From Myxococcaceae bacterium (GTDB taxonomy: Bacteria; Myxococcota; Myxococcia; Myxococcales; Myxococcaceae): 48,241 nt of DNA. Of the stretch, positions 40,931-48,241 are shown piece by piece; positions within the stretch are counted from its first letter, which is position 1, and every line of letters begins with the position of its first letter. A program made the position numbers and the translations under genes. The notes beneath the pieces are model-generated. The model made no database searches and was not told the origin of the DNA. It saw nothing but the letters and a program-made list of their open reading frames with translations. Location: contig JAFGNZ010000026.1 in NCBI GenBank assembly GCA_016926755.1, positions 1 through 48,241 on the forward strand, given 5' to 3'.

Positions 40931-41062
40931 TGAAGGAAGAGAGGTCCGTGGCTCATCCATTCCGAATTCCGGTGACCCCGCCGGGTCCAGCCCCCCCCCA
41001 GGTCTCCTGGCCTGAAGATCGCCACTGGTCGAAAAGACTCCTAATCGCTTCCCCAGGCTCAG

Positions 41063-42208
41063 CTAAATAGCTGCGTCAGGCGTGGGCGTGCGCATGATGG
41101 AGAGGACGTCGATGATGTCACGTGCGGTCGACTTGTGACCGAGCACGATCACAGGTTCTTCACCATCGAACGCGGCGATCGCGTCGTCATAGAGGGACTC
41201 TGGGAAGCTGCACTTGCCAAGGTCGCCTCCCGCCTCGTCTCGTAAGGTGAAGGTCAGCTTGTCCTTGTCGAACTCGCGAACGAGGCCTTGCTCCTTCACG
41301 GGGCGAACATCCGCCTTGATGGATCTGAGCGCCCGGCGAACACGGTCGGAGGAGGCCCTCGTGAGAATCCGGGGGCGAGCCATGGTACCTGCCAAGCGTC
41401 CCCCCAGGTGTACCTCCGTCACTACGCCATGCTTCGGAGGAGTGAGATGCACCAGTGCATCGAGAAGCGCGCGGGACTCCTGATTACTGGGGATGTCCTC
41501 TTGAGGAGCCGAGGCCCAATCGAGACCTTTCTGGAGGAGCGCGCCGATCCGCTCCAGTGCCTCATCCTCTCCCTTGATAAAGCTGGTCTGTTTCATGGGT
41601 GGGGGCGGAGCGAAGGCGATCTCGAAGCTCGCGAAGGCGATGCGTTGAGTGGGCAGGTCGTAAAGGCGGCGGAGTCTGTCCTCGGGGCGTCCACCAGAGG
41701 GGGTCGCCTCGAGCACCCACTCGGCTAGGACCTTGAGCGCTGTGGTCGCCCCTTCAACCGCACGGCGAATGACGCTGGCGGGGACGTTGCCTGGGCCCAG
41801 GCCTGCTCCCACCATGCGCAGGCTGAGCATCGGACGCAGATTTGGGAGCAGAAGCACGCCGGGCTGGGGCAGGGCGCTCACCGGCAACTCGCGCAAGTCG
41901 ATCTTTCGCGCGCGCGCGACTTCGCCAGAGTGAAACTGATCCACCAACCAGGTCCAGGGCTGGCTGAGCGCCTCTCGCATGCTCACGAGTCCCGTGCGGA
42001 GCTCTTGAATGAGCTCCGCATTGGCGGGGACGACGATGTAGCGGTTCCGGTCGCCGTCTTCCGCGCACTGGTATGCAAGGAAGGTGTCGTTGCGCGGATT
42101 GGTCGTGGTGAAGATCCGCGGACCGTCGAACTCATAGAGGATGTCAGCAGGCTCCAGAGAGCCGAAGAATTCGTGCGGATAGTCGATCCCGTCGACATCC
42201 CAGTTCAT
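41063..42208 (-). CDS. Uncharacterised protein, second gene of a two-gene unit
   Basis: 381 residues with no signal peptide or membrane segment. The N-terminal 90 residues (YPHEFFGSLEPADILYEFDGPRIF region, then NDTFLAYQCAEDGDRNRYIVVPA) resemble a small beta-rich domain of unknown function, possibly DUF6575. The middle is helical, and the C terminus is a beta-rich segment (LTFTLRDEAGGDLGKCSF) ending with a VIVLGHKSTARDIIDVLSI helix. ATG overlaps the stop of the upstream small gene by 4 bp (ATGA), so they are expressed as a unit. The conserved pairing of a large cytoplasmic protein with a small partner is the pattern of toxin-antitoxin, defence or toxin-immunity pairs, but no catalytic motif is visible. 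Confidence 0.75.
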   Translation of the reverse strand: MNWDVDGIDYPHEFFGSLEPADILYEFDGPRIFTTTNPRNDTFLAYQCAEDGDRNRYIVVPANAELIQELRTGLVSMREALSQPWTWLVDQFHSGEVARARKIDLRELPVSALPQPGVLLLPNLRPMLSLRMVGAGLGPGNVPASVIRRAVEGATTALKVLAEWVLEATPSGGRPEDRLRRLYDLPTQRIAFASFEIAFAPPPPMKQTSFIKGEDEALERIGALLQKGLDWASAPQEDIPSNQESRALLDALVHLTPPKHGVVTEVHLGGRLAGTMARPRILTRASSDRVRRALRSIKADVRPVKEQGLVREFDKDKLTFTLRDEAGGDLGKCSFPESLYDDAIAAFDGEEPVIVLGHKSTARDIIDVLSIMRTPTPDAAI

Positions 42209-42582
42209 GACGGATCCACGAGCATGAAGGCAGCAACCCGGTCGACACCGCTATGGGGCCACCAGGTCGTGTGCGTTGGCTGGCGGCCCGAGGTCAGCTT
42301 CGTCCTGCCATGAGTCGAATTGAGTTCCGCCTTGGCCACCCTGTTGCCCAGGAATGGCATGAGCTCGTGCTGATGCAAGGCGTCTTCCAGCGTTCGGAAG
42401 ACGGAGAGCCCGACTCGTAGGCAGGGAGGAGCTTTTGGCATCTTGCCGTCTTCAGCGTGTGAGCGGAAATCCTCAACCGAGAGCGGGGCATGCCTCACAA
42501 GACGGTAGACCTCTCCATGCGCGCCTTCAGCATCCGCCGGAGGGCAATGGGGAGGCCAGTTTGGAGGAAACTTCCCGCGCAT
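42205..42582 (-). CDS. Small uncharacterised protein, first gene of a two-gene unit
   Basis: About 125 residues. The recognisable part starts near VYRLVRHAPLSVEDFRSH and includes CLRVGLSVFRTLEDAL, FLGNRVAKAELN and a C-terminal HTTWWPHSGVDRVAAFMLV. The HxTWWP motif near the end is shared by a family of small hypothetical proteins often encoded before a larger hypothetical protein. The N-terminal 25 residues may be non-coding, because no good ribosome-binding site precedes 42582; a shorter start is possible. It is divergent from the DUF4157 gene (119 bp). Function unknown; candidate regulator, antitoxin or adaptor of the downstream protein. Confidence 0.6.
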   Translation of the reverse strand: MRGKFPPNWPPHCPPADAEGAHGEVYRLVRHAPLSVEDFRSHAEDGKMPKAPPCLRVGLSVFRTLEDALHQHELMPFLGNRVAKAELNSTHGRTKLTSGRQPTHTTWWPHSGVDRVAAFMLVDPS

Positions 42583-42701
42583 GGGGTGTTTCTACGACAT
42601 CAGTGCTCCTGGGCCAAGGGTTGGCTCACGTCAGACCGGACATTCAAGCGCCCCAGATTGGGCCCATCCGCCTGAGCCGTCCGCTCGGTTAAGATGGAGG
42701 C

Positions 42702-44396
42702 ATGAGCCATTCATCGCGCGCGGGGCGTCCGCCCGTCGTGGCGCCGCCCAGCGTCCATGACGTGCTGCGACAACCGGGGAGGCCGCTTCATCCTCAGGCC
42801 ATGAGTTCGCTCGGGGAGAAGGCTTCCTCCCACGGGAGCGCTGCCCCCCGCACGGGGAGTGCTCCGATTCAGCTCAGCCGCCGCGACTCGCTGGCGGAGG
42901 CGGAGGCGGAGCGGCTCGCGGCTCCCATCGCCGAGGGCGCGGGACCGCCGCCGCACCTCGGGTTCGACTTCAGCCGGATCCGGATCCACACCGATGAGCG
43001 CGCGGCAGCGTCCGCTCGTGAGGTGAGGGCTCACGCCTACACCGTCGGGAGCGACATCGTCTTCGGCGAGGGCCAGTACCAGCCCAGCACCGCCGCGGGC
43101 CGCCACCTCCTCGCCCACGAGCTCGCGCACACCGCGCTCGCCTCCGCGGATCCGGCGCCCACACTCCACCGCTACGAAGCCCCCGAGCACCAGGACTTCG
43201 GCGACAGCGGCCTCGCCGAGCTCTCGGAGTTCCTGATGACGAAGGAGGGCGAGGAGTTCAGCAAGAAGCTGGCCAACCCCGCCTCTCTCAAGGAGCTGCA
43301 GAGTGATCCGTTCCTCAAGGGGAAGAAGTTCAAGGTGAAGGGCGTGGAGCTGACCGTCGGCGACATCATCGCCATGGCGGGCGACTTCTACGAGACCCCG
43401 GCCGATCTCATGAACGCCGACCCAGCCGAGCTGACGGAGATCCGCGACGCCATCCAGGACGAGCGCAAGGGCAAGCTCAAGGGGGGCAAGGCCAACGAGC
43501 GCTACCACGAGATCACGCTGAAATACATTGGTCTGAAGAAGCGCGCGAAGGAGAAGTCGTTCCTCGGCCTGGCCGCGGTGAACGCGCCCCACTTCACCCC
43601 GACGAACCGAGGCGCGTGGAAGAAGCTCCACATGCAGGCGCTCCAGGCCGCGCGCGCCGCCGGCAAGGACGCGGAGCAGCTGGACACGGCGCTGCTGATC
43701 GACACGTTCGGAGGCCACTTCCTCACGGACGCCTTCGCCTCCGGTCACCTGTTCGACAAGAAGAAGCTCGAGCTGGAGATCGACCGGTGGCTGGCCGTGA
43801 ACGACGTCGCTCCGACGAACCCCGAGATGTCGACGTACTACGCCATCATCGGCAAGAACATGCCCCAGGTGATCCTCAAGAACATCCATGACCGGCTCAA
43901 CTCCGAGGGCGTCGAGGTGTCGAACAAGCGCGGGATGAAGTGGAAGACCTTCGGCGATGATCACCTGAAGAGCGCGCCGGACTCGCTGCGGATCGGCGCG
44001 CTCGCGATCTTCGAGTCCAGGCGTCAGGTGATGGAGGCGAACCGCGCGGGCCCTGATGAGTCGGACACCAACGACAACGAGCTCTCCGAGCAGATCCTCG
44101 AGCTGCTGCCGGATCAGGCGAGCATCGAGCGAACGACCGCGAAGGCCGTGAGCTACATCCCGGAGGCGGCGAACACCCTCACGCCGCTCATCTACCGGCA
44201 GCGCGGCGCTGGCGCGCTCGAGCTGAAGCAGCGGCTGGGGGTGGGAGGTGCCATCCTGGCGCCGATCATCAAGGCGAACCTCGAGACCATCGCCGACCCA
44301 CACCGTGAGAAGGATCTGCTCCGGCTGGAGGAGGAGTCACGGCGCAGGAACATGGGCCCGCTCCTCGCGCCCCAGTTCACGCTCGGGAGCTTCTGA
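42702..44396 (+). CDS. DUF4157 (eCIS-core) protein with phospholipase-C-like metal domain
   Basis: 564 residues with GGAGG seven bases before ATG. The N-terminal region has VLRQPGRPL and then the DUF4157 core: FDFSRIRIHTDERAAASA and HLLAHELAHT (HExxH, His139, Glu140, His143). DUF4157 is found on cargo and toxin proteins linked to extracellular contractile injection systems. The following helical domain carries N294..HF, W306..H310 and H339-x3-D343-x5-H349 (GGHFLTDAFASGH). That last spacing equals the zinc-ligand motif of bacterial phospholipase C/P1-nuclease folds. The protein is therefore predicted to be a metal-dependent hydrolase, perhaps a phospholipase toxin, delivered or processed through its DUF4157 part. 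No injection-system genes are in the window. Family reading of the C-terminal domain is by motif only. Confidence 0.78.
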   Translation: MSHSSRAGRPPVVAPPSVHDVLRQPGRPLHPQAMSSLGEKASSHGSAAPRTGSAPIQLSRRDSLAEAEAERLAAPIAEGAGPPPHLGFDFSRIRIHTDERAAASAREVRAHAYTVGSDIVFGEGQYQPSTAAGRHLLAHELAHTALASADPAPTLHRYEAPEHQDFGDSGLAELSEFLMTKEGEEFSKKLANPASLKELQSDPFLKGKKFKVKGVELTVGDIIAMAGDFYETPADLMNADPAELTEIRDAIQDERKGKLKGGKANERYHEITLKYIGLKKRAKEKSFLGLAAVNAPHFTPTNRGAWKKLHMQALQAARAAGKDAEQLDTALLIDTFGGHFLTDAFASGHLFDKKKLELEIDRWLAVNDVAPTNPEMSTYYAIIGKNMPQVILKNIHDRLNSEGVEVSNKRGMKWKTFGDDHLKSAPDSLRIGALAIFESRRQVMEANRAGPDESDTNDNELSEQILELLPDQASIERTTAKAVSYIPEAANTLTPLIYRQRGAGALELKQRLGVGGAILAPIIKANLETIADPHREKDLLRLEEESRRRNMGPLLAPQFTLGSF

Positions 44397-44423
44397 CGCC
44401 AGGCTCAGGCCGGGAGCGGGGCG

Positions 44424-44720
44424 CTACTTCCGGGCGTTGAGGATGTGCTGAAGGAGCTGGCGCGAGATGCGGAGCAGCTTCGCGGCACCGCGCACGCTGC
44501 CCTGGGACTTCGCCAGGGCCTCGTCCACCAGGGTGTCACGAACGAAGCTCTCGAGGCTGTGCAGGGGCATCTGGCCGGCGCTCGCCCGCAGCGCGGGCAG
44601 CAGGTCCGGGGGACGGGACAGCGTCTCCATCCACACCTCCTCGAGCCGCGCGAGCTCCAGCGGCTTGGGGACGAACGCCCGGACGCCTCCATGCGCCAGC
44701 CGGAATGCCTGCTCGGCGGT
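44424..44720 (-). pseudogene. 3' end of a response regulator with Fis-type HTH
   Basis: The minus-strand frame reads SSPTAEQAFRLAHGGVRAFV, then PKPLELARLEEVW (the end of a receiver domain with the conserved KP), followed by a short linker and a Fis-like helix-turn-helix (ALAKSQGSVRGAAKLLRISR, QLLQHILNARK). The phospho-accepting Asp half of the receiver is missing, because the sequence upstream belongs to an unrelated plus-strand fragment. An ATG at 44636 would make only the HTH, which is too little for a normal regulator. It is a 5'-truncated relic, unless the HTH alone is still used. Confidence 0.65.
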
Positions 44721-44749
44721 GGGCGAGCTGGCCCGGCTGGTCGACGAGG

Positions 44750-44986
44750 ACCTCGTACCTGGTGCTGCCCGCGGGCGTCATGCTCAGCAGGCTGCTGGAG
44801 TTCAGCATCCAGTTCTACTCGGGCCAGCCGGACATCTTCTCCACGGGAGACAACTGGAACATGGACGCCATCACGGTCACCGCCATCCTCGACGACGAGA
44901 GCGAGCTGGTGCTGGTGCAGCAGGCGGGCTCCCCTCTGCACCGCTTCATGAGCGACAGGCAGACCCGCTGGGCCACGGCGCTCTGA
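44750..44986 (+). pseudogene. C-terminal fragment of an unrecognised protein
   Basis: The plus-strand frame is well formed in its last 79 codons: YLVLPAGVMLSRLLEFSIQF, then SGQPDIFSTGDNWNMDAITVTA and SPLHRFMSDRQTRWATAL. It resembles the end of a beta-sandwich domain (GDNWNMDAITV). Upstream the frame runs into the opposite-strand response-regulator relic, so the 5' part is lost. The two truncated genes abut near 44735, which marks a deletion or recombination junction. Confidence 0.45.
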
Positions 44987-45136
44987 GTTGGTGCCACGTG
45001 CTGGCGCTCTCCACGGATGACGCTCGGCGTGGGCTGGGCGCTCTGATTTGCCCGAGACGGAGGGCCCGCGCGTGTCCGCCAGGCGGAGCACGCGATGGAG
45101 GACGGTCCGGCTTCGAAGGGGGGCTCCCCGTGGGGC

Positions 45137-46705
45137 CTACTCGGGGATGCGCTCGATGCGCCACCACCAATCCTCATCGGGGTCGTTCGGCTTCTTGGTG
45201 GTGAGCCAGTCGCCGTCGTCCTTGATCCGCTGCCCCGTCCACCGCAGGCTCTCGATGAAGACCCTGTCGCCGTAGCGGATGAAGCGATCGGAGATGTCAC
45301 CTTCCTTCTTCTTCACGAGCGTCCAGTCCTGGCTGTTGTTCGACTTGTCCGGCTTCTGCCAGAACAGATCCTTGTGGCTGCTGGAGCCGGACAGGACGTC
45401 GTCCTGGTACTTCCCCGACTCCTTCGTGCGCAGGGCGAGGCGGTCCGTCTGCTTCACCTCGCCCTCCCCGTGGGCGAACTGGACCTTGATGGGTCCCCCC
45501 CGCGCCAGGCGTGGCCACTCGTCCTTGCTGTTGGACAGGTGCCGTCCGTCCTGGAACTTCAGGTAGAAGCTGCCGCCGTAGCGCACCCGGATGCGTTCGT
45601 CCAACTGGAAGTCCTTGAGCTTGCGCCAGTACCAGTCCGCCGGGTGATCGATCTTCTTTCCCTTTTCGAGCTCCTCCGGGCTGGGGATGTCCTTGGGGTC
45701 GTCGTGCCGCCAGCAGTCCTTGACGGCCCGCTGGTCCTTGAGAGCGTGGTCTCGCAGGTCCTTCAGCTTCGAGCGGTTCGAGTCCGACAGCCCCAGGTCG
45801 TCGCTCTCGTCCAGCGCCTGGGTGATGTGCGCGGTGACGTCCGTGTACTTCTGGGCCAGCGTGGAGAGCTCGGAGAGCCTGCGCGTCGGCGGGGTGGTGA
45901 GCTCGTGAAGTCCCCGCGGCACGCCGACGAAGTCCGCGTACCGCCAGTACTCCGCCTTGCAGATGGCCGAGTTGTCGCGCACGTCCTGCTCGAAGCCCAG
46001 GATGTACTTCATGAGGGCATCGACCGCCTTGTCCTGATCGTCACTGAAGATGTCCTGGGGCGGCCCCGCCCCCCCGAGGTGCCGCGCGGAGACCTCGAAC
46101 CGGCCCCGCTTGAGGATGTCCCGCAGGTTCGCCGAGAACTGCACCTTGCCGCTCGCGGTGCCCTCCCAGGAGCCTTCCTTCGCCTCGACGGAGGAGGTGA
46201 AGTCGTTTTTCGCCTCTGTGTCCGCTGCCTCCATGGTGAGGAAGATGGACAGGAAGCCGCCCTGCACGAGCCGCTTGAGGTAGTAGTCGCCGAAGCGCTT
46301 GTAGAACGCGAGCGCGTCCATTCCGGCCGCCTCGCCGCGCAGGCGGATCTTGTCGTCCCTCAGCGTCTTGATCTCGCTGGTGACGTCCACCAGGGCGACC
46401 ACGTAGACGTTATTGGCCTTGAAGGTGGTGTTCTGGAGGAACTTCAGGGTGCCTTCCATCTTCGCCCCGAGCATCGCGCCCTGCGCGTTGGCGAAGAAGT
46501 CGAGGGTCCGGGTGAGGTCCTCGGCCGATCTGGCCACCCGGAGCTGCAGCCGGCCGGCCGGTGCGCGCTCTTTGTCGATGGGGTTGTCGCCGATGGAGAA
46601 CGCCGTGTTGCCGACCGTGTCGTAGGCCAGCGAGTCATAGCCGAAGCCCATGTCGCTGGGGGTCTGCGTAGTCGTCTCGATGATCAATCTGCTTTCCGTG
46701 CTCAT
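45137..46705 (-). CDS. MACPF-like predicted pore-forming protein
   Basis: 522 residues; AAGGAG precedes ATG. No signal peptide. Residues about 30-240 look like a MACPF/perforin fold: GYDSLAYDTVGNTAF, LDFFANAQGAMLGAKMEG, and the signature FGDYYLKRLVQGG (138-150), which fits Y/F-G-x-H/Y-Y-x6-G-G of MACPF proteins. Polar, alternating segments on either side (SIFLTMEAADTEAKNDFTSS) could be transmembrane hairpins. The C-terminal 160 residues are beta-rich with repeated W and DG turns (IRVRYGGSFYLKFQDGRHL, DRFIRYGDRVFIESLRW), like a trefoil or lectin-type targeting domain. Bacterial MACPF proteins are mostly toxins or fruiting-body/predation factors. The gene lies 78 bp downstream of the glycosidase-like gene in the same direction. 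Family call is by motif. Confidence 0.68.
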   Translation of the reverse strand: MSTESRLIIETTTQTPSDMGFGYDSLAYDTVGNTAFSIGDNPIDKERAPAGRLQLRVARSAEDLTRTLDFFANAQGAMLGAKMEGTLKFLQNTTFKANNVYVVALVDVTSEIKTLRDDKIRLRGEAAGMDALAFYKRFGDYYLKRLVQGGFLSIFLTMEAADTEAKNDFTSSVEAKEGSWEGTASGKVQFSANLRDILKRGRFEVSARHLGGAGPPQDIFSDDQDKAVDALMKYILGFEQDVRDNSAICKAEYWRYADFVGVPRGLHELTTPPTRRLSELSTLAQKYTDVTAHITQALDESDDLGLSDSNRSKLKDLRDHALKDQRAVKDCWRHDDPKDIPSPEELEKGKKIDHPADWYWRKLKDFQLDERIRVRYGGSFYLKFQDGRHLSNSKDEWPRLARGGPIKVQFAHGEGEVKQTDRLALRTKESGKYQDDVLSGSSSHKDLFWQKPDKSNNSQDWTLVKKKEGDISDRFIRYGDRVFIESLRWTGQRIKDDGDWLTTKKPNDPDEDWWWRIERIPE

Positions 46706-46783
46706 ACGAGGCTCCTTGGGATGAACGGGGGCCGGCGGGACACGCCGGACGGCGCGCCGCGGGGGCCTGGAGTCAGAGGGGGG

Positions 46784-47872
46784 CTACTGGAGGGCGCAGG
46801 CGCCCTGGGTATCCTTGGTGCGGTGCTGGATGCCCTTGAAGCTGCACGTCGGGACGAACCGATCCACGAGCCGGAAGCCGAAGCTGTTGATCACGGGCCG
46901 TGGCCCCTCCGTGTCGGACGAGGTGCTCTTGATCACCTGGTTGTCCTTGTTGAAGTACAGGGAGGCGGATCCGCTTCCGTCCAGGTTGATCGCGCTCTTG
47001 GCGCCGAGCTTGTCCATGAAGCCCTTGAGATGGTTGAGCGTGATCCCATCGCTCTCCTCGGTCATGTGGCGCGGGGTGTTTTCCCAGACGACGATGCGCA
47101 GGTCATGGATGCCGTTGGTCTTCGAGTCCAGGATGCCCACGGCCGTCCGTGCGATCTCGGAGTCTTTGTTGGTTCCCAGCCTGAAGTCCTGCCCGCCCGG
47201 GGTGAACAGCGGCAAACCGGCCACGGCGTAGGAGACGTCCTTGAGCTGGTCGAAACTCGTGACGCCTACGATGGCCACCTTCTTGTCGGTGTCGAAGGTG
47301 AGCGCATACGTCTTGAGCTTCGTGTCGTTGTCCACGAACTCGTTGAGCTTTTTTTCCTCCAGTGGCCAGTAGGTGACCCCGTTCGCCATGCTCAGCCCGA
47401 TGAACTCACCGCAGGCGTGTTGGCGTAATCCGAGACGCGGGAACTTGAAGTAGTTGGCGTTGAAGGCGGCGGTCATCTGCTTCTGTTCGCCCCAAGCCTG
47501 CGTCGTCTGGAGATTGTAGGGCATTTGCAGCGAGGCGCCCTGCTGGAGGGGATATTGGGGCGTGAAGACCTTCCCTTCGCACGGCTTCGCTTCCTGCTCT
47601 TCCGCGTTGCTCACATCCACCGCGACCTTGTCGCTGCCGAGCCGCACGTCGACGATGTACGCCTTGGCCAGCTTGATGTCCTTGTCCTTGAGGAAGTCCT
47701 CGATGACTTTCTTCAGAGAGTTGTCGCAGTTGTCGCAGAGGAGCTTCTTGTCCTTCCACTTGAAGGTACTCAGGTCGATCTGGGACCAGGCCAGTCCAGG
47801 GGCCAGGAGCGCGACTAGCAGCAGCGCGGCGCGAGGGAAACGGCGGAAACGTCCAGGGGCGGGGCGGTCCAT
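46784..47872 (-). CDS. Secreted phosphodiester-glycosidase (NAGPA/DUF2233) family protein
   Basis: 362 residues with a signal peptide (AALLLVALLAPGLAWSQ). The NAGPA-type domain shows MTAAFNANYF, ARTAVGILD, the core INLDGSGSASLYF and the closing RPVINSFGF. In the family these segments surround the active site that hydrolyses sugar phosphodiesters such as the GlcNAc-1-phosphodiester. Here INLDGSGSASL replaces the common INLDGGGSSTL. The N-terminal 90 residues, with a CDNCDN motif, form an extra domain I do not recognise. GAGGAAG precedes the start. It is upstream of and codirectional with the MACPF-like gene, so the two may be co-expressed; attack on cell-surface glycans or teichoic-acid-type polymers is a possible joint role, which is inference. 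Confidence 0.8.
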   Translation of the reverse strand: MDRPAPGRFRRFPRAALLLVALLAPGLAWSQIDLSTFKWKDKKLLCDNCDNSLKKVIEDFLKDKDIKLAKAYIVDVRLGSDKVAVDVSNAEEQEAKPCEGKVFTPQYPLQQGASLQMPYNLQTTQAWGEQKQMTAAFNANYFKFPRLGLRQHACGEFIGLSMANGVTYWPLEEKKLNEFVDNDTKLKTYALTFDTDKKVAIVGVTSFDQLKDVSYAVAGLPLFTPGGQDFRLGTNKDSEIARTAVGILDSKTNGIHDLRIVVWENTPRHMTEESDGITLNHLKGFMDKLGAKSAINLDGSGSASLYFNKDNQVIKSTSSDTEGPRPVINSFGFRLVDRFVPTCSFKGIQHRTKDTQGACALQ

Positions 47873-47926
47873 CAGGGGCTTCCTCAGAGTCCTCGAGGGT
47901 GTGCTCAGGAGGACGCGCGGCCGGGC

Positions 47927-48241
47927 ATGGCTGTGAAATCGAAGAGGACGGATGGGGGCGCTCGAGCCCGGGACGAGCTGGCGCTACAGCAACGCCGGCG
48001 TCTTCTCAAGGAAGGGCGGCCAGGGCAGCAGTGTGCCCCAAGAGCGGGCACGGCCCCCCCTACACCGGCGCAGCGCACGGCCTTGCTGGCCCCAGCCGCC
48101 TCCTCCGCCGCCTCCACTGTGCTCCCCGAGCACCTGTGCGCACGGCCCGCGGACTGCTGCCTCTGCCGAGGTGCCTCCGGCAACCTGTCCGACAACCCTA
48201 CCAGTTCGTGCGGAGCGCCCGCCGGGAGGGCTCCGGCGCGA
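47927..48241 (+). CDS. Possible partial gene running off the right edge
   Basis: An open plus-strand frame starts at ATG 47927, 13 bases after an AGGAGG, and stays open to the window end. It reads MAVKSKRTDGGARARDELAL, then a Gln/Arg-rich and Ala/Pro-rich stretch, then HLCARPADCCLCRGASGNLS with several Cys. It is divergent from the glycosidase gene. Composition is plausible but no family is recognised and the sequence is cut, so it could be a chance frame in G+C-rich DNA. Confidence 0.3.
   Translation, partial: MAVKSKRTDGGARARDELALQQRRRLLKEGRPGQQCAPRAGTAPPTPAQRTALLAPAASSAASTVLPEHLCARPADCCLCRGASGNLSDNPTSSCGAPAGRAPAR

Noticed and set aside
45137-45170. Repeated ggcgctctga motif near 44980 and 45038 as a mobile-element boundary
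   Set aside because: Only two short imperfect copies with no terminal inverted repeats or transposase between them.

Overview
The window is high-G+C DNA with strong codon-position bias and looks like a myxobacterial chromosome of the Cystobacterineae type (Archangium, Cystobacter, Hyalangium and relatives). Pointers are a giant serine/threonine kinase fused to an AAA ATPase and TPR region, several lipoproteins, a long surface repeat protein with a MYXO-CTERM-like tail, an ELWxxDGT-repeat scrap, a DUF4157 (eCIS-core) protein and a MACPF-like protein. No rRNA, tRNA or CRISPR array was recognised. Names rest on reading motifs, not on searches.

Left part (1-15.1 kb): accessory surface and signalling genes mixed with gene wreckage. 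A choice-of-anchor-A lipoprotein with a Gly/Asp/His repeat tail is followed by a shattered IS91-type transposase carrying a fructosamine-kinase-like scrap. Next come two tandem trypsin-like genes, one with an intact catalytic triad and one that has lost its His and Ser, then the 3' ends of an S10 carboxypeptidase and an acyl-CoA ligase. A divergent pair of membrane proteins, the kinase-ATPase, a small ORF and a 14-repeat lipoprotein complete this part.

Selenium locus (15.1-20.4 kb): a fused double permease and an ABC ATPase carrying a LysR-type effector domain face a periplasmic binding protein of the PhnD/putative selenate type and selD. The selD frame holds an in-frame UGA at the active site, followed by a hairpin with a GGUCC apical loop. 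SelD is therefore predicted to be a selenoprotein itself, so the locus couples selenium-oxyanion uptake to selenophosphate synthesis.

Metabolic island (20.4-40.8 kb): the most unusual part. One minus-strand run encodes a MmgE/PrpD protein, a homocitrate-synthase-like/acyl-CoA-ligase fusion, a lipoprotein flavocytochrome c with C-terminal haems, an outer-membrane porin and an oligopeptide-type binding protein. A second minus-strand run encodes an aconitase-like hydro-lyase, a branched-chain-type aminotransferase, an EamA exporter and a ketopantoate-reductase-like enzyme. Around these lie a tryptophanase/tyrosine-phenol-lyase-like PLP enzyme, a class V aminotransferase overlapping a cysteine-synthase-like enzyme, and a SerA-like dehydrogenase abutting a HAD phosphatase. 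Together they look like a pathway for carboxylic-acid chain extension and isomerisation plus synthesis of an unusual amino acid, with its own transport and redox partners. The product cannot be read from the sequence.

Right part (41-48.2 kb): an uncharacterised two-gene unit with an ATGA overlap, a DUF4157 protein with a phospholipase-C-like metal motif, two truncated gene ends, a MACPF-like predicted pore-forming protein and a secreted phosphodiester-glycosidase-family protein. This is a probable toxin or cell-interaction neighbourhood.
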